Positions 17,604 through 27,018 are shown, numbered from the stretch's first letter. The stretch: DNA of 43,576 bases from Cyclobacteriaceae bacterium (GCA_019694905.1 JAIBBB010000006.1:1-43576); one strand, 5' to 3'. Notes: generated by a model not told the origin, from the sequence alone. Made by a program: numbers and translations.

Positions 17604-18881
17604 ATGAAGAAGTACAGCCTCATCATTCTGTTGTTGATCTCGGCCGCCTGCGCCGAGCACCGCCCTGCAGGCCCACCTGTCCTCAGAGAATCTTCTCCTG
17701 AATCAGCGGGCTTCTCCACAGCCAGACTGGCGCGGCTGGACAGCGCCATGGCACGGTGGACACGCGATGGATGGATGAATGGAGCCGTGGCATTTGTCGC
17801 GCGAAACGGGAAGATTGTGTATCACAAGGCAGCCGGATACAACAACCTGAAGACAAAAGAGCCGCTGCAGCGCGACGGCATTTTTAGGATCGCCTCGCAG
17901 ACCAAAGCCATCACCAGTGTGGCTATCATGATCTTGTACGAGGAAGGGAAATTGTTGCTGGAAGATCCGGTAGCCAAATTCATACCCACATTTGCCAACG
18001 CGGTCGTGCTCGACAAGTTCAATGCAAAGGACACCACGTATACAACGGTGCCGGCAGTGCGTCAGATCACTCTCCGCGACCTGCTGACACATACGTCAGG
18101 TATCGGATATGCACAAATCGGTTCGCCGGAAGCCAATGCCATATACGCGAAGAGTCACATCACCGCAGGCCTGGATGTGCACGGGGATACGCTGGTGGCT
18201 GCGATGACACGGTTGGGCAAACTGCCACTCATGCAACAACCCGGCAAGTCCTTTCTTTACGGTCTCAACATCGACGTGCTGGGTGCCATTGTGGAGATCG
18301 TTTCCGGACTTAGCCTGGACGAGTTCTTCCAGCAGCGGATCTTTGCGCCCCTGGGCATGAAGGATACTTACTTCAACATCCCGGAAGAGAAGGCGTCGCG
18401 GCTGGTCAACTTTTTCATGCCGGATTCAACAGGACAGCTCGCCGTTCCGAAAAGCGCGCTTGGCGGAGACCCTCAGTTTCCCCTTCGCAAGAAGACCTAT
18501 TTTTCGGGTGGTGGTGGATTGAGTTCTACGATTACCGACTACGCAATCTTCCTGCAGATGTTGCTCAACGGAGGGCAATACAACGGGGTACGCATACTCA
18601 GTCGCAATGCAGTGCGGATGATGACCATGAATCAAATCGGCGACCTGATGCTGGATCAGAATAAGTTCGGTCTTGGCTTTGGCCTCGTTACCGAGGAGAG
18701 CAGCCGGATGGCACCGCCGCAAGCCGGAACCTATTCCTGGGGTGGTGCCTTCTCGACCGTCTATTGGGTCGACCCAAAAGAGGAGATGGTGGTTTCCTTC
18801 TACAGGCAAATGTGGGGTCCCCATGGCGCGGATATCGACCAGACTTTTAAGGTGCTGGTCTATCAGGCTCTGAACGACTGA
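17604..18881 (+). CDS. Serine hydrolase lipoprotein, class C beta-lactamase fold
   Basis: 425 residues with a lipoprotein signal (LLISAAC, Cys16). The catalytic SxxK tetrad motif is SQTK (Ser98-Lys101) in FRIASQTKAITS, followed by LTHTSGIGY, a Tyr-x-Asn-type motif YGLN in FLYGLNIDVLG, and GGGGLSSTITDYA near the C-terminal strand. These are the marks of the penicillin-binding/beta-lactamase superfamily, where members act as D-aminopeptidases, esterases or transpeptidase-like enzymes. Its place among glycan-degrading genes fits an esterase working on decorated glycans, but a peptidoglycan role cannot be excluded. Antibiotic resistance should not be assumed. Separated from GH106 by 50 bp. Confidence 0.88.
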   Translation: MKKYSLIILLLISAACAEHRPAGPPVLRESSPESAGFSTARLARLDSAMARWTRDGWMNGAVAFVARNGKIVYHKAAGYNNLKTKEPLQRDGIFRIASQTKAITSVAIMILYEEGKLLLEDPVAKFIPTFANAVVLDKFNAKDTTYTTVPAVRQITLRDLLTHTSGIGYAQIGSPEANAIYAKSHITAGLDVHGDTLVAAMTRLGKLPLMQQPGKSFLYGLNIDVLGAIVEIVSGLSLDEFFQQRIFAPLGMKDTYFNIPEEKASRLVNFFMPDSTGQLAVPKSALGGDPQFPLRKKTYFSGGGGLSSTITDYAIFLQMLLNGGQYNGVRILSRNAVRMMTMNQIGDLMLDQNKFGLGFGLVTEESSRMAPPQAGTYSWGGAFSTVYWVDPKEEMVVSFYRQMWGPHGADIDQTFKVLVYQALND

Positions 18882-18991
18882 ACACGTCAACAGGCATGTT
18901 GTCAACTGCGAGGTTGATCATAATCATCATTCGGTCCGCTGGCGGATAACGCATTATGCATTATCTTCGGCAGCCCTAAACACAGAATACT

Positions 18992-21289
18992 ATGTTAACA
19001 CGTTGCGCACTTCTTTTTGCTGTCCTGCTGCTATCTGCCTGCAGTCAGCAATCCGGTACCAGTACCACTCCATCAGATCCAAAGATGGATGCTTATGTAA
19101 GCGACCTCATGTCAAAAATGACGGTAGAAGAAAAAATCGGACAGCTCAACCTGCCAGTGGCGGGGTTTTCCATGACGGGAACCAAAGAGAGCAAGGGCGT
19201 TGAAGAAAAGATCCGCGCCGGACAGGTTGGCGGAATCTTTGGTGCCTACGGACCTGAAAAAGTGCGCAAGATCCAGGAAATCGCCGTCAATGAGTCGAGA
19301 TTAAAAATACCATTGATCTTTGGTTTGGACGTCATCCACGGCCATCGCACCATCTTTCCCATACCGCTGGGAATGTCTGCCACGTGGGAACCGGCCCTTT
19401 TGGAACGCGCTTCCAGGATTGCAGCCACAGAAGCGTCTGCGGAAGGACTCAATTGGACATTTTCACCGATGGTTGATATCGCGAGAGACCCCCGCTGGGG
19501 CCGTATTTCTGAGGGCAACGGGGAAGATCCCTATCTCGGCGGCGTACTGGGAGCAGCCATGGTCAAAGGCTACCAGGGCGACAACTTGTCTGCCAACAAC
19601 ACGATCATGTCGTGCGTGAAGCACTACGGAATGTATGGTGCCGGTGAGGCCGGCCGCGAATACAACACGGTAGACATGAGTCGCCTGTCGATGTATAATT
19701 ACTACCTGCCACCCTACAAGGCCACCGTGGAAGCAGGAACCGGAAGCATGATGAGTTCATTTAACGTTGTGGATGGTATCCCTGCCACAGGCAACCGCTG
19801 GCTCCTTACCAATGTGCTTCGCAATGAATGGAAGTTCAATGGTTTTGTAGTGTCTGATTATACTTCTGTCAGCGAAATGGTGAATCACGGCATGGGCGAT
19901 TTGCAGGAAGTTTCTGCCTTGGCCTTGCGTGCAGGTCTCGACATGGACATGGTGTCCGAAGGCCTGCTTATCACATTGAAGAAGTCGCTCGACGAAGGTA
20001 AAGTGACGCAGCAGGAAATTGACCAGGCGTGCCGCCGGATTCTGGAGGCCAAATACAAGCTGGGCTTGTTTGAAGACCCCTTCCGCTATGTGAGCGAAGA
20101 CCGGGCCGCCAAGGAGATCATGACGCCGGAGAATCGCCAGGCCTCCAGAGAAATTGCGGCGCATTCATTTGTGTTGCTCAAGAACGATAAGCAAATCCTT
20201 CCACTGCAGAAGAAGGGGACGATCGCATTGATTGGTCCTTTCGCCAACAACAAGCGCGACATGCTCGGCACGTGGGTCATTGGTGGTGAATGGGAAAAAT
20301 CCGTGAGCGTGATGGAAGGTGTGCAAGCCCAGGCTGGCGCGAATGCCAGAATCACCTATGCCAAAGGTTCTAACATTACAGAGGACAAGGAATTCATCAA
20401 CAGACTTAACTTTTTCAATCAGCCCATGGTGACGCTCGATGGTCGGACGCCGGAGGCGATGATCCAGGAAGCTGTCAATACTGCACGCAATGCAGATGTG
20501 GTGGTGGCTGTAGTTGGGGAGTCACAGAGTATGTCCGGAGAGTCTTCCAGCCGGAGCAATATTGATATTCCGGAAAGTCAGAAGAACCTGCTGAAGGCGC
20601 TCGTGAAAACCGGCAAGCCGGTGGTGCTGGTGCTCTTCACGGGCCGCCCGCTAACGCTCACATGGGAAGATGCCAATGTGAGTGCCATCCTTAACGTATG
20701 GGCACCCGGCACCGAAGCAGGCAATGCCATCGCCGATGCATTGTTCGGAGCCTACAACCCTTCGGGCAAGTTGACAGCTACTTTCCCCCGCACAGTCGGG
20801 CAGATTCCCTTGTACTACAACCACCTGAACACTGGCCGTCCATGGGACGGAAAGGAGTCGACAAAATTCAAGTCCAACTACCTGGATGAGAGCAACGACC
20901 CGCTTTATCCTTTTGGTTATGGTTTGAGTTACACGACATTTGAATATGGAGACCTCCAGCTCAGCAAGACCGAACTTACCGGCGCCGAAACGCTGACCGC
21001 CACTGTGAAAGTCACTAACACGGGCAAATACGACGGTGAAGAAACGGTACAACTTTACATCGGCGATCCCGCTGCCAGCGTGTCTCGGCCGGTGAAGGAA
21101 CTCAAAGGATTCCAGAAGATCCAGTTGAAGGCTGGTGAGAGCAAGGACGTATCGTTTAGCATCACACCTGAACAGTTGAGTTTCTACAACAGCGACTTGC
21201 GCTATGATTGGGAGGCGGGAGAATTCAATATCTACGTGGGCACGAATTCCCGCGATGTGAAGGCAGGCAAAGTGAACTGGAAAAAGTAA
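18992..21289 (+). CDS. bglX: Exported beta-glucosidase, GH3 (BglX-like) lipoprotein
   Basis: 765 residues, the same length class as Escherichia coli BglX. A lipobox LLLSAC puts the lipidated cysteine at residue 17. GH3 N-terminal barrel: GLDVIHGHRTIFPIPLG, DPRWGRISEGNGEDPYL, VKHYGMYG and the nucleophile segment GFVVSDYTSV (Asp289). The second alpha/beta domain runs ~390-620 (VVAVVGESQSMSGESSSR, VLFTGRPL), and the C-terminal Fn3-like domain ends the protein (YPFGYGLSYTTFEYGDLQ then GEETVQLYIGDP). It releases beta-linked glucose or related sugars from oligosaccharides in the periplasm. It follows the serine hydrolase after a 110-bp gap in which nothing functional is seen, and is 12 bp before the esterase, probably one operon. 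Confidence 0.94.
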   Translation: MLTRCALLFAVLLLSACSQQSGTSTTPSDPKMDAYVSDLMSKMTVEEKIGQLNLPVAGFSMTGTKESKGVEEKIRAGQVGGIFGAYGPEKVRKIQEIAVNESRLKIPLIFGLDVIHGHRTIFPIPLGMSATWEPALLERASRIAATEASAEGLNWTFSPMVDIARDPRWGRISEGNGEDPYLGGVLGAAMVKGYQGDNLSANNTIMSCVKHYGMYGAGEAGREYNTVDMSRLSMYNYYLPPYKATVEAGTGSMMSSFNVVDGIPATGNRWLLTNVLRNEWKFNGFVVSDYTSVSEMVNHGMGDLQEVSALALRAGLDMDMVSEGLLITLKKSLDEGKVTQQEIDQACRRILEAKYKLGLFEDPFRYVSEDRAAKEIMTPENRQASREIAAHSFVLLKNDKQILPLQKKGTIALIGPFANNKRDMLGTWVIGGEWEKSVSVMEGVQAQAGANARITYAKGSNITEDKEFINRLNFFNQPMVTLDGRTPEAMIQEAVNTARNADVVVAVVGESQSMSGESSSRSNIDIPESQKNLLKALVKTGKPVVLVLFTGRPLTLTWEDANVSAILNVWAPGTEAGNAIADALFGAYNPSGKLTATFPRTVGQIPLYYNHLNTGRPWDGKESTKFKSNYLDESNDPLYPFGYGLSYTTFEYGDLQLSKTELTGAETLTATVKVTNTGKYDGEETVQLYIGDPAASVSRPVKELKGFQKIQLKAGESKDVSFSITPEQLSFYNSDLRYDWEAGEFNIYVGTNSRDVKAGKVNWKK

Positions 21290-21301
21290 TCCGAATCAAT
21301 C

Positions 21302-22168
21302 ATGAAGAAACTAACATTCCTTTTCCTGTTGCTGTCCGGTGCCCTTTTCGGTCAGGGCACACTGAAGGAAACGCTGAAGATCAAGAGTGCTGTTCTGGGA
21401 AAGGACGTGGAGTACAGTTTGTATCTGCCGCCTGACTATGAGCAGAGCAATCGTCGCTATCCGGTATTGTATCTGCTGCACGGATATTCTGACGATGAAA
21501 CCGGCTGGACACAATTTGGTGAGGTAAAGGCCATTGCCGATGCGCAATTGCAGAAAGGCGAAATGACGGCGACCATCATCGCCATGCCCGATGCAGGCGT
21601 GAGCTGGTATGTCAACAGTGCGGACGGCAAGGTGAAATTTGAGGAGTTCTTTGTGAAGGAGTTTATCCCGCACATTGATGCGACGTTGCGCACACGCAGT
21701 GGCAAGCAATTCAGGGCAGTGGCGGGCTTGTCAATGGGGGGCTACGGCTCTTGCTTACTGGCACTCAAGCACCCTGACTTGTTTTCCGCGGCTGCGCCAC
21801 TCAGCGCAGGGATCTTCACAGACCAGGAGGTGATAGACTTTCAGGATGAGGCATGGAACAATGTGCTGGGGCCGCCCTACGGGAGCGGGTTGAAAGGCAA
21901 GGACCGCCTCACCGCCCACTACCAGGCCAACTCGATACTCAACCTGGTGCTGACCGGCGATGCAGAAGAAATGAAGAAGGTGCGGTACTACATCGACTGC
22001 GGTGACGACGATTTTTTGATCAAAGGCAACATGGCCTTGCATGCGGCATTGATTGACAAAAAGGTGCCCCATGAGTTTCGGGTGCGCGACGGCGGACACA
22101 CCTGGACGTACTGGCGTACCGCCTTGCCGGAGGTGTTCCGATTCATCAGCGAGAGTTTCCACCGCTGA
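21302..22168 (+). CDS. Exported CE1-like esterase (feruloyl/acetyl esterase family)
   Basis: 288 residues with signal peptide MKKLTFLFLLLSGALFGQ. Alpha/beta hydrolase of the esterase D / CE1 group: PVLYLLHGYSDDETGW, nucleophile GLSMGG (Ser144), Asp in YIDCGDDDFL and His266 in DGGHTWTYWR. Members of this group cleave feruloyl, acetyl or similar esters from plant polysaccharide side chains; the actual substrate is not visible. The gene starts 12 bp after the GH3 gene and is probably co-transcribed with it. The downstream 118-bp gap contains two perfect hairpins, so the operon may end here. Confidence 0.88.
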   Translation: MKKLTFLFLLLSGALFGQGTLKETLKIKSAVLGKDVEYSLYLPPDYEQSNRRYPVLYLLHGYSDDETGWTQFGEVKAIADAQLQKGEMTATIIAMPDAGVSWYVNSADGKVKFEEFFVKEFIPHIDATLRTRSGKQFRAVAGLSMGGYGSCLLALKHPDLFSAAAPLSAGIFTDQEVIDFQDEAWNNVLGPPYGSGLKGKDRLTAHYQANSILNLVLTGDAEEMKKVRYYIDCGDDDFLIKGNMALHAALIDKKVPHEFRVRDGGHTWTYWRTALPEVFRFISESFHR

Positions 22169-22179
22169 CCGACCCTCTT

Positions 22180-22242
22180 CAACCGTCGAAAAATAGGGAC
22201 GGTTGGTCTAAACTCTATCTATTCCGCGTGGTTCACGCGGAA
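22180..22242. promoter_or_regulatory. Two perfect inverted repeats before the second PQQ dehydrogenase gene
   Basis: CAACCGTC (22180-22187) pairs with GACGGTTG (22198-22205), and TTCCGCGTG (22222-22230) pairs with CACGCGGAA (22234-22242) across a 3-nt centre. The first could end the esterase transcript though it lacks a T-run; the second lies 44 bp before the ATG and just upstream of a near-consensus -7 element (TATTTTGG), so it may be an operator. Confidence 0.45.
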
Positions 22243-22286
22243 ACGTTTTCGTATTTTGGCAGACTAACCAAAACAACAATAGTCCC

Positions 22287-25130
22287 ATGTCTGCCCAAAA
22301 CGCTTCCTCTTACCTGCGGATGTTGACGGTGGCCCTGCTAGCCCTCACCGCATGGAATTGTACCCCGGGAGAAAAGAAAGTCAGCGGCCCGCCCGATGAG
22401 AACCGCTTCACGACGGTGGTGCTGACCAAACCCGGTGAACTCGACGAGCCTATGGAGATAGCCTTTCTTGGCAACAACAAAGCCGTGTTTGTGGAACGCA
22501 AGGGCAATGTAAAAACCGTTGACCTCGCTTCCGGCGAAGTGAAGAAAGTCGGGTTCATCAACGTCAACACCAAATATACCAGCGCCGAGGGCCGCGTTAC
22601 CGAGGCCGAAGAGGGCTTGCTCGGTGTGGTCGCTCACCCCGACTACGACAAGAACCACTGGATCTACATGCTCTATGCAGATCCAGCGGAGCCAAAGCAC
22701 GTGCTGGCGCGGTGGGAACTCGTTGGAGATTCACTCATCGAGGCAACCCGGAAGGTGGTACTGGAGTATCCGACCCAACGCGAAACCTGCTGCCATACCG
22801 GCGGCGGAATGGTCTTCGACAAAGAGGGCAACCTTTATATCACTACGGGCAACAACACCGGCAACCCTATAGCCGGCACTTCCGGTCTTGACGAGCGTCC
22901 GGGACGGTCGAGCTGGGATGATCAGCGCACCGCAGGTAACACCAACGACCTGCGCGGCAAAATCCTTCGCATTCACCCGGAGGCGGACGGCACATATACC
23001 ATCCCGGAAGGCAACCTTTTCCCTCCCGGCACTGAAAAGACCCGACCTGAAATTTACACCATGGGTCACCGCAACCCCTGGCGTGTATCGGTGGATTCAA
23101 AGACAGGATTCATCTATTGGGGCGAAGTTGGCCCTGACGCGTCACGCGATTCCACCATCGGCCCCCGCGGTTACGATGAGCTCAACCAGGCCAAGGCAGC
23201 AGGCTTCTTTGGCTGGCCCTATTTTATAGGCGACAACATTCCTTATCCTGATTTCGACTATGCGACCAACCAGATTGGCGCACTGGCCGATTCACTTCAC
23301 CCCAAAAACCCGTCTCCGAACAACACCGGCCTGACGGACTTGCCGACACCACAGAACGCGTTCATCTGGTATCCCTATGCCAATTCACCTGAGTTTCCGC
23401 TGGTGGGAAGCTCTGGCCGCAGCGCCACCGGTGGTCCGGTATTTCGTAAGGCTGACTTTGCAAATGCCAAACGTCCCTTCCCCGACTACTATGAAGGCAA
23501 GTGGCTGGCAGTGGACTTCATGCGCGGCTGGATCATGTCTATCACTATGGACGAGAATGGCGACTACCAGTCAATGGAGAAGTTCCTACCCAAAGAAACT
23601 TTCAGCAGCGCCATTGACATGAAGTTCTCACCGGATGGCGACCTCTATGTCCTGGAATACGGCAGCGCCTGGTTCCGCGGAAACGATAACGCACAGATCA
23701 AACGAATCGAATACAACGGCGGCAACCGCGTGCCTATGGCCAGGGCCAAAGCCGATAAAACTGCTGGTGCGCTGCCCCTGACGGTACAATTCTCCGCCGA
23801 CGGCACCACCGATTACGACGACTATGACCAGGGCAAACTGAACTACCAATGGGTGGCTACTGCCAGTGGTGGTTACAAGCAAACGTGGTCTACTGCCAAC
23901 CCCACTGTCACGTTCGACAAGCCCGGAGAATACGATGTCACGCTTACGGTGACAGACACCAAAGGCGAGAAGAGCAGTGAGTCGTTGAAGATCCATGCCG
24001 GCAACGAGGCGCCCACGGTGGTGCTGAGTTTGACCAAAGGCAACAAGTCGTTCTTCTTTGCGGGCAGCACGGTGGAATATGACATTACCGTCACCGACCG
24101 TGAAGATGGAAGCCTCGCCGATGGCAAGATCAAATCCGACGAGGTGTCTGTCAACTTCGACTATGCACCGGAAGGATTCGATCCGATTGAAGTAGCTGCC
24201 AACCGCACCGCCACTGACGAATGGGTGACGTTCTCGAAAGGTGCACACCTGATCAGCAAGAGCGACTGTCGCTCGTGCCATATGAACGACAAGAATTCGG
24301 TGGGACCTGCCTACATCGAAGTGGCAAAGAAATACAAGAACGACAAAGGTGCATGGGAGAAACTCGCCGACAAGATCATCGCCGGTGGCGGTGGCGTATG
24401 GGGTGATCACGCCATGAGCGCACACCCGCAGATTTCGAAAGAAAATGCACTCACCATGGTAGATTATATCATGGGACTTGCCAATACGCCCACAGCGAAA
24501 GTGACGCTTCCGATGAAGGGAACATTTGTGACGAAAGTACCTGCCGGCGACAACGGCCGTGGCAGCTATGTGCTTCGGGTGGCATACACCGACAAGGGTA
24601 CACAGCAACTTTCGCCGCTGGCCAGTGAAACCATCCTGCCGCTGCGCAATCCGGTTTTTGATGCCGAGAAAGCAGATATCATTGAAGGAAGTTCGCTGAT
24701 GACCACACCGATGCGCGCATTCTACATGACGGGTGATGGGGCAAGACTCGGCTACCGCAACCTGGATCTCACGGACATCAAGCAGATCAGCTTCCTGCTG
24801 CAGGCTCAACCTCGCTCAGGCGCCATTGGCGGCTGGATCGAAGTTCACCTCGATAAACCCGATGGCAAACTCATAGGGAAGACTGACATGATTGTTGCCA
24901 AAGATGTGGACTTCAGAAAAATCATGGCAGAAGTCAACAAGCGGAATGCAGGCAAGAATGCAGGCCCTATCGACTTTGGTGCAATGCGCAAGTTGATGTC
25001 CACCAACGCCGGCGCTACCATTGAACCCCAAACGGGCGCACATGATATCTACTTTGTCTTCCGCAATCCGGAAGCAAAGCCCAGTCAGATTCTGGTGCAG
25101 ATGATGGAGATTGAATTCAAAAACAAGTAA
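22287..25130 (+). CDS. PQQ-type sugar dehydrogenase lipoprotein with PKD, cytochrome c and CBM6-like domains
   Basis: 947 residues. Lipoprotein signal LTAWNC (Cys25). Residues ~40-470 form a soluble glucose dehydrogenase-like propeller: EGLLGVVAHPDYDKNHWIYM, CCHTGGGMVFDKEGNLYIT, GHRNPWRVSVD and GDLYVLEYG. A PKD domain follows (~480-575; YDVTLTVTDTKGE), then a linker, a cytochrome c domain (CRSCH at Cys661/Cys664/His665; possible Met710 ligand in HAMSAHP), and a C-terminal beta-sandwich (~760-947) that looks like a family 6 carbohydrate-binding module. The design suggests polysaccharide-anchored sugar oxidation with electron transfer to haem. The alternative start at Met12 would shorten the signal only. 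It begins a new block after a 118-bp intergenic region with a 9-bp palindrome. Confidence 0.9.
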   Translation: MSAQNASSYLRMLTVALLALTAWNCTPGEKKVSGPPDENRFTTVVLTKPGELDEPMEIAFLGNNKAVFVERKGNVKTVDLASGEVKKVGFINVNTKYTSAEGRVTEAEEGLLGVVAHPDYDKNHWIYMLYADPAEPKHVLARWELVGDSLIEATRKVVLEYPTQRETCCHTGGGMVFDKEGNLYITTGNNTGNPIAGTSGLDERPGRSSWDDQRTAGNTNDLRGKILRIHPEADGTYTIPEGNLFPPGTEKTRPEIYTMGHRNPWRVSVDSKTGFIYWGEVGPDASRDSTIGPRGYDELNQAKAAGFFGWPYFIGDNIPYPDFDYATNQIGALADSLHPKNPSPNNTGLTDLPTPQNAFIWYPYANSPEFPLVGSSGRSATGGPVFRKADFANAKRPFPDYYEGKWLAVDFMRGWIMSITMDENGDYQSMEKFLPKETFSSAIDMKFSPDGDLYVLEYGSAWFRGNDNAQIKRIEYNGGNRVPMARAKADKTAGALPLTVQFSADGTTDYDDYDQGKLNYQWVATASGGYKQTWSTANPTVTFDKPGEYDVTLTVTDTKGEKSSESLKIHAGNEAPTVVLSLTKGNKSFFFAGSTVEYDITVTDREDGSLADGKIKSDEVSVNFDYAPEGFDPIEVAANRTATDEWVTFSKGAHLISKSDCRSCHMNDKNSVGPAYIEVAKKYKNDKGAWEKLADKIIAGGGGVWGDHAMSAHPQISKENALTMVDYIMGLANTPTAKVTLPMKGTFVTKVPAGDNGRGSYVLRVAYTDKGTQQLSPLASETILPLRNPVFDAEKADIIEGSSLMTTPMRAFYMTGDGARLGYRNLDLTDIKQISFLLQAQPRSGAIGGWIEVHLDKPDGKLIGKTDMIVAKDVDFRKIMAEVNKRNAGKNAGPIDFGAMRKLMSTNAGATIEPQTGAHDIYFVFRNPEAKPSQILVQMMEIEFKNK

Positions 25131-25150
25131 CCAGGCTCAACAGTAAGATT

Positions 25151-26071
25151 ATGAAAAGAAGAGATTTCATCGTGCGCTCTGGCGCCCTCGCACTGGGAAC
25201 CTTGGCGCTGGCCGGCAAACAAGCGTCGGCATGGATGCCGGCTTCAGCCCTGCCCGCTCCGGGACTACAGTTGTATACAGTGATGGGTGTGATCGACAAA
25301 GACCTCGACGGTACGCTGAAGCGACTCAGTGAAATGGGGTATCGGAACCTGGAGTCGGCCTTCAGTATGAAGGGCGGATTCTACGGACTGAGTGCGACAG
25401 AATTTGCTTCCAAAGCAAAATCGTTTGGTCTCTCATGGCAGGCGCACCACACCATGGGTGCACCATTCAAGATGCCTGCGGGTGCCAAACCACCGGTGGG
25501 TGCCGATGGCAAGCCGATGGTCATTCCGCCGATGAAGAACCTGCGTGACAACGCGCAGGAAATAGTTGATGGCGTGGCCGCCGGCGGCGTGAAATACCTC
25601 GTCTGCGCGAGCACGCCGCTCGATACATGGGACGAAGTGAAGCAGTCCACAGAGACTTTGGCAAAGACCGGAGAACTTTGCCGCAAGGCGGGCATCGGAT
25701 TTGCGTATCACAACCACACCAAGGAATTTGAAAAGGTGGAAGGGCAGGTCCCTTTCGACTATATGGCCGCGCAACTTTCGCCGAAAGAAGTGAAGTTTGA
25801 ACTTGACCTGGCGTGGGCAACCAAGGCAGGTATCAATCCGGTCGAATTATTCCGGAAGCACCCGGGCCGTTTTCCGCTGTGGCATGTGAAGGACCTGGAC
25901 AAAGCCTCTTTCAAACCTGTTGAAATTGGCGCCGGTTACATCGACTTCAAGCCGATTTTTGAAAACGCTTCAGTGAGTGGCCTTGAGTATTACTTCGTAG
26001 AGCAGGATCAGGCTCCGGCCCCGCTGGACAACCTGAACAACAGTCTGCAGGCACTCAGGAAGCTAATCTAA
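25151..26071 (+). CDS. Tat-exported sugar phosphate isomerase/epimerase-like TIM-barrel protein
   Basis: 306 residues. Twin-arginine signal MKRRDFIVRSGALALGTLALAGKQASA, so export to the periplasm is predicted. The remainder is a xylose-isomerase-like (AP endonuclease 2) barrel: GLQLYTVMGVIDKDLDGTLK, GYRNLESAFS, AYHNHTKEF, KFELDLAWATKAGI, WHVKDLD and YFVEQDQ near the end. The His/Glu/Asp positions fit metal binding. Such exported family members are common in Bacteroidota beside oxidoreductases and may process oxidised sugars (3-keto sugars in some studied cases); no substrate is visible here. It lies 20 bp after the PQQ-type dehydrogenase, suggesting it acts on that enzyme's product. Its stop overlaps the convergent AraC gene by 4 bp. 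Confidence 0.88.
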   Translation: MKRRDFIVRSGALALGTLALAGKQASAWMPASALPAPGLQLYTVMGVIDKDLDGTLKRLSEMGYRNLESAFSMKGGFYGLSATEFASKAKSFGLSWQAHHTMGAPFKMPAGAKPPVGADGKPMVIPPMKNLRDNAQEIVDGVAAGGVKYLVCASTPLDTWDEVKQSTETLAKTGELCRKAGIGFAYHNHTKEFEKVEGQVPFDYMAAQLSPKEVKFELDLAWATKAGINPVELFRKHPGRFPLWHVKDLDKASFKPVEIGAGYIDFKPIFENASVSGLEYYFVEQDQAPAPLDNLNNSLQALRKLI

Positions 26072-26985
26072 CCACGGGCTCTGCTCATCAGGTACTTCTT
26101 CGGCGTAACGCCGAACTTCTTGCGGAAGGCAGCGATGTAGTGGCTGGTATTGGTGTAACCCACCATGCTGGCCACTTCATTTACTTTATACTTGCCGGTG
26201 TCAAGCAATACCCGTGAGTGATCCATCTTGTGGTCGAGCAGGTAGCCGTACACTGTGTTGCCGTATATTTCTTTGAATCCCACCTTCAGTTGATAGTCGT
26301 TAAGGCCTGTTGCCCTCGCCAGCTCTTTTAATGTGGGAGCGTTTTCCAGATTCTTAAGCAGGAGTTCCTTAGCGTTCTTCAACTTCCGGACAGTTTCCTC
26401 ATCGTTGAGGAATGGGCAGTTGGCTTTGTCCGGCTGACGGTTGGAAAAATACAATCCCAGGATCTCGTAGATCTTGCCCTGGTAGAAAACCTGCAGCGCA
26501 TTGTCACTCAATTGCACACTAACGAGTTGGTTGAGTACAACGCGAAGTGCGGGCGAAATTTCCCGTTCGTCGTAAAATTTGCGGTTGGCATTCTCGCTGG
26601 ATAGAAATGGCAGTTCCTGGCTGTCGCGTACAAACAGCTTGTGGATACCGTCGAGCGTCATGCACATCGCAACCAGTTTGGTGCCTTTTTCGAGGGACAA
26701 CTGGAAGCTAAGTTCCTTTTCAGGGTTATAGAAGAAGTAGCTATTGCCGCCGAGGATTTCCCGGCTGTATTGAGGCCCAAAGGAAAATGTTGCCTTGCCA
26801 TCAATACAGAAGAAGAAATGGATGACCGACTGGCTCAATTTCATTGGGGCAGAGCCTTCCATACCCTCCTCTGTGTCGAGCAAATAAAGTCCCTGGTCGT
26901 CCTGGCGCAGGAATGTGCGCTTCCTTATTGGGGTATTTTCTGAATCAGAGTGGGTGTTCTGGTGCTGAAAAGAGTCATGTTTCAT
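26068..26985 (-). CDS. AraC-family transcriptional regulator, candidate haem/iron regulator
   Basis: 305 residues. The N-terminal half is a cupin-like sensory region without clear known ligand motifs (SQSVIHFFFCIDGKATFSF, YNPEKELSFQLSLE). The C-terminal ~95 residues hold two helix-turn-helix units: TLKELARATGLNDYQLKVGF and NEVASMVGYTNTSHYIAAF, ending in KKFGVTPKKYL. This arrangement resembles PchR-type AraC regulators found beside TonB-dependent receptors. It is divergent from the HmuR-like receptor with 128 bp between the starts. A perfect -7 element on its strand (TACTTTTG, 27019-27026) precedes it. Control of the haem-uptake genes is inferred from position; a link to the sugar genes it converges on is possible but less likely. 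Confidence 0.9.
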   Translation of the reverse strand: MKHDSFQHQNTHSDSENTPIRKRTFLRQDDQGLYLLDTEEGMEGSAPMKLSQSVIHFFFCIDGKATFSFGPQYSREILGGNSYFFYNPEKELSFQLSLEKGTKLVAMCMTLDGIHKLFVRDSQELPFLSSENANRKFYDEREISPALRVVLNQLVSVQLSDNALQVFYQGKIYEILGLYFSNRQPDKANCPFLNDEETVRKLKNAKELLLKNLENAPTLKELARATGLNDYQLKVGFKEIYGNTVYGYLLDHKMDHSRVLLDTGKYKVNEVASMVGYTNTSHYIAAFRKKFGVTPKKYLMSRARG

Positions 26986-27018
26986 GGCTTAATTCTGCGT
27001 TTATGATGGAATATTTTT

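Noticed and set aside
17604..18881. Antibiotic-resistance beta-lactamase
   Set aside because: Although it has the class C fold motifs, it is a lipoprotein in a glycan-degradation cluster and lacks the standard KTG box in readable form; a general serine hydrolase is the safer call.
23628..24809. Minus-strand open frame of 393 codons opposite the second PQQ-type dehydrogenase
   Set aside because: No recognisable protein features; opposite-strand shadow of a clear gene.
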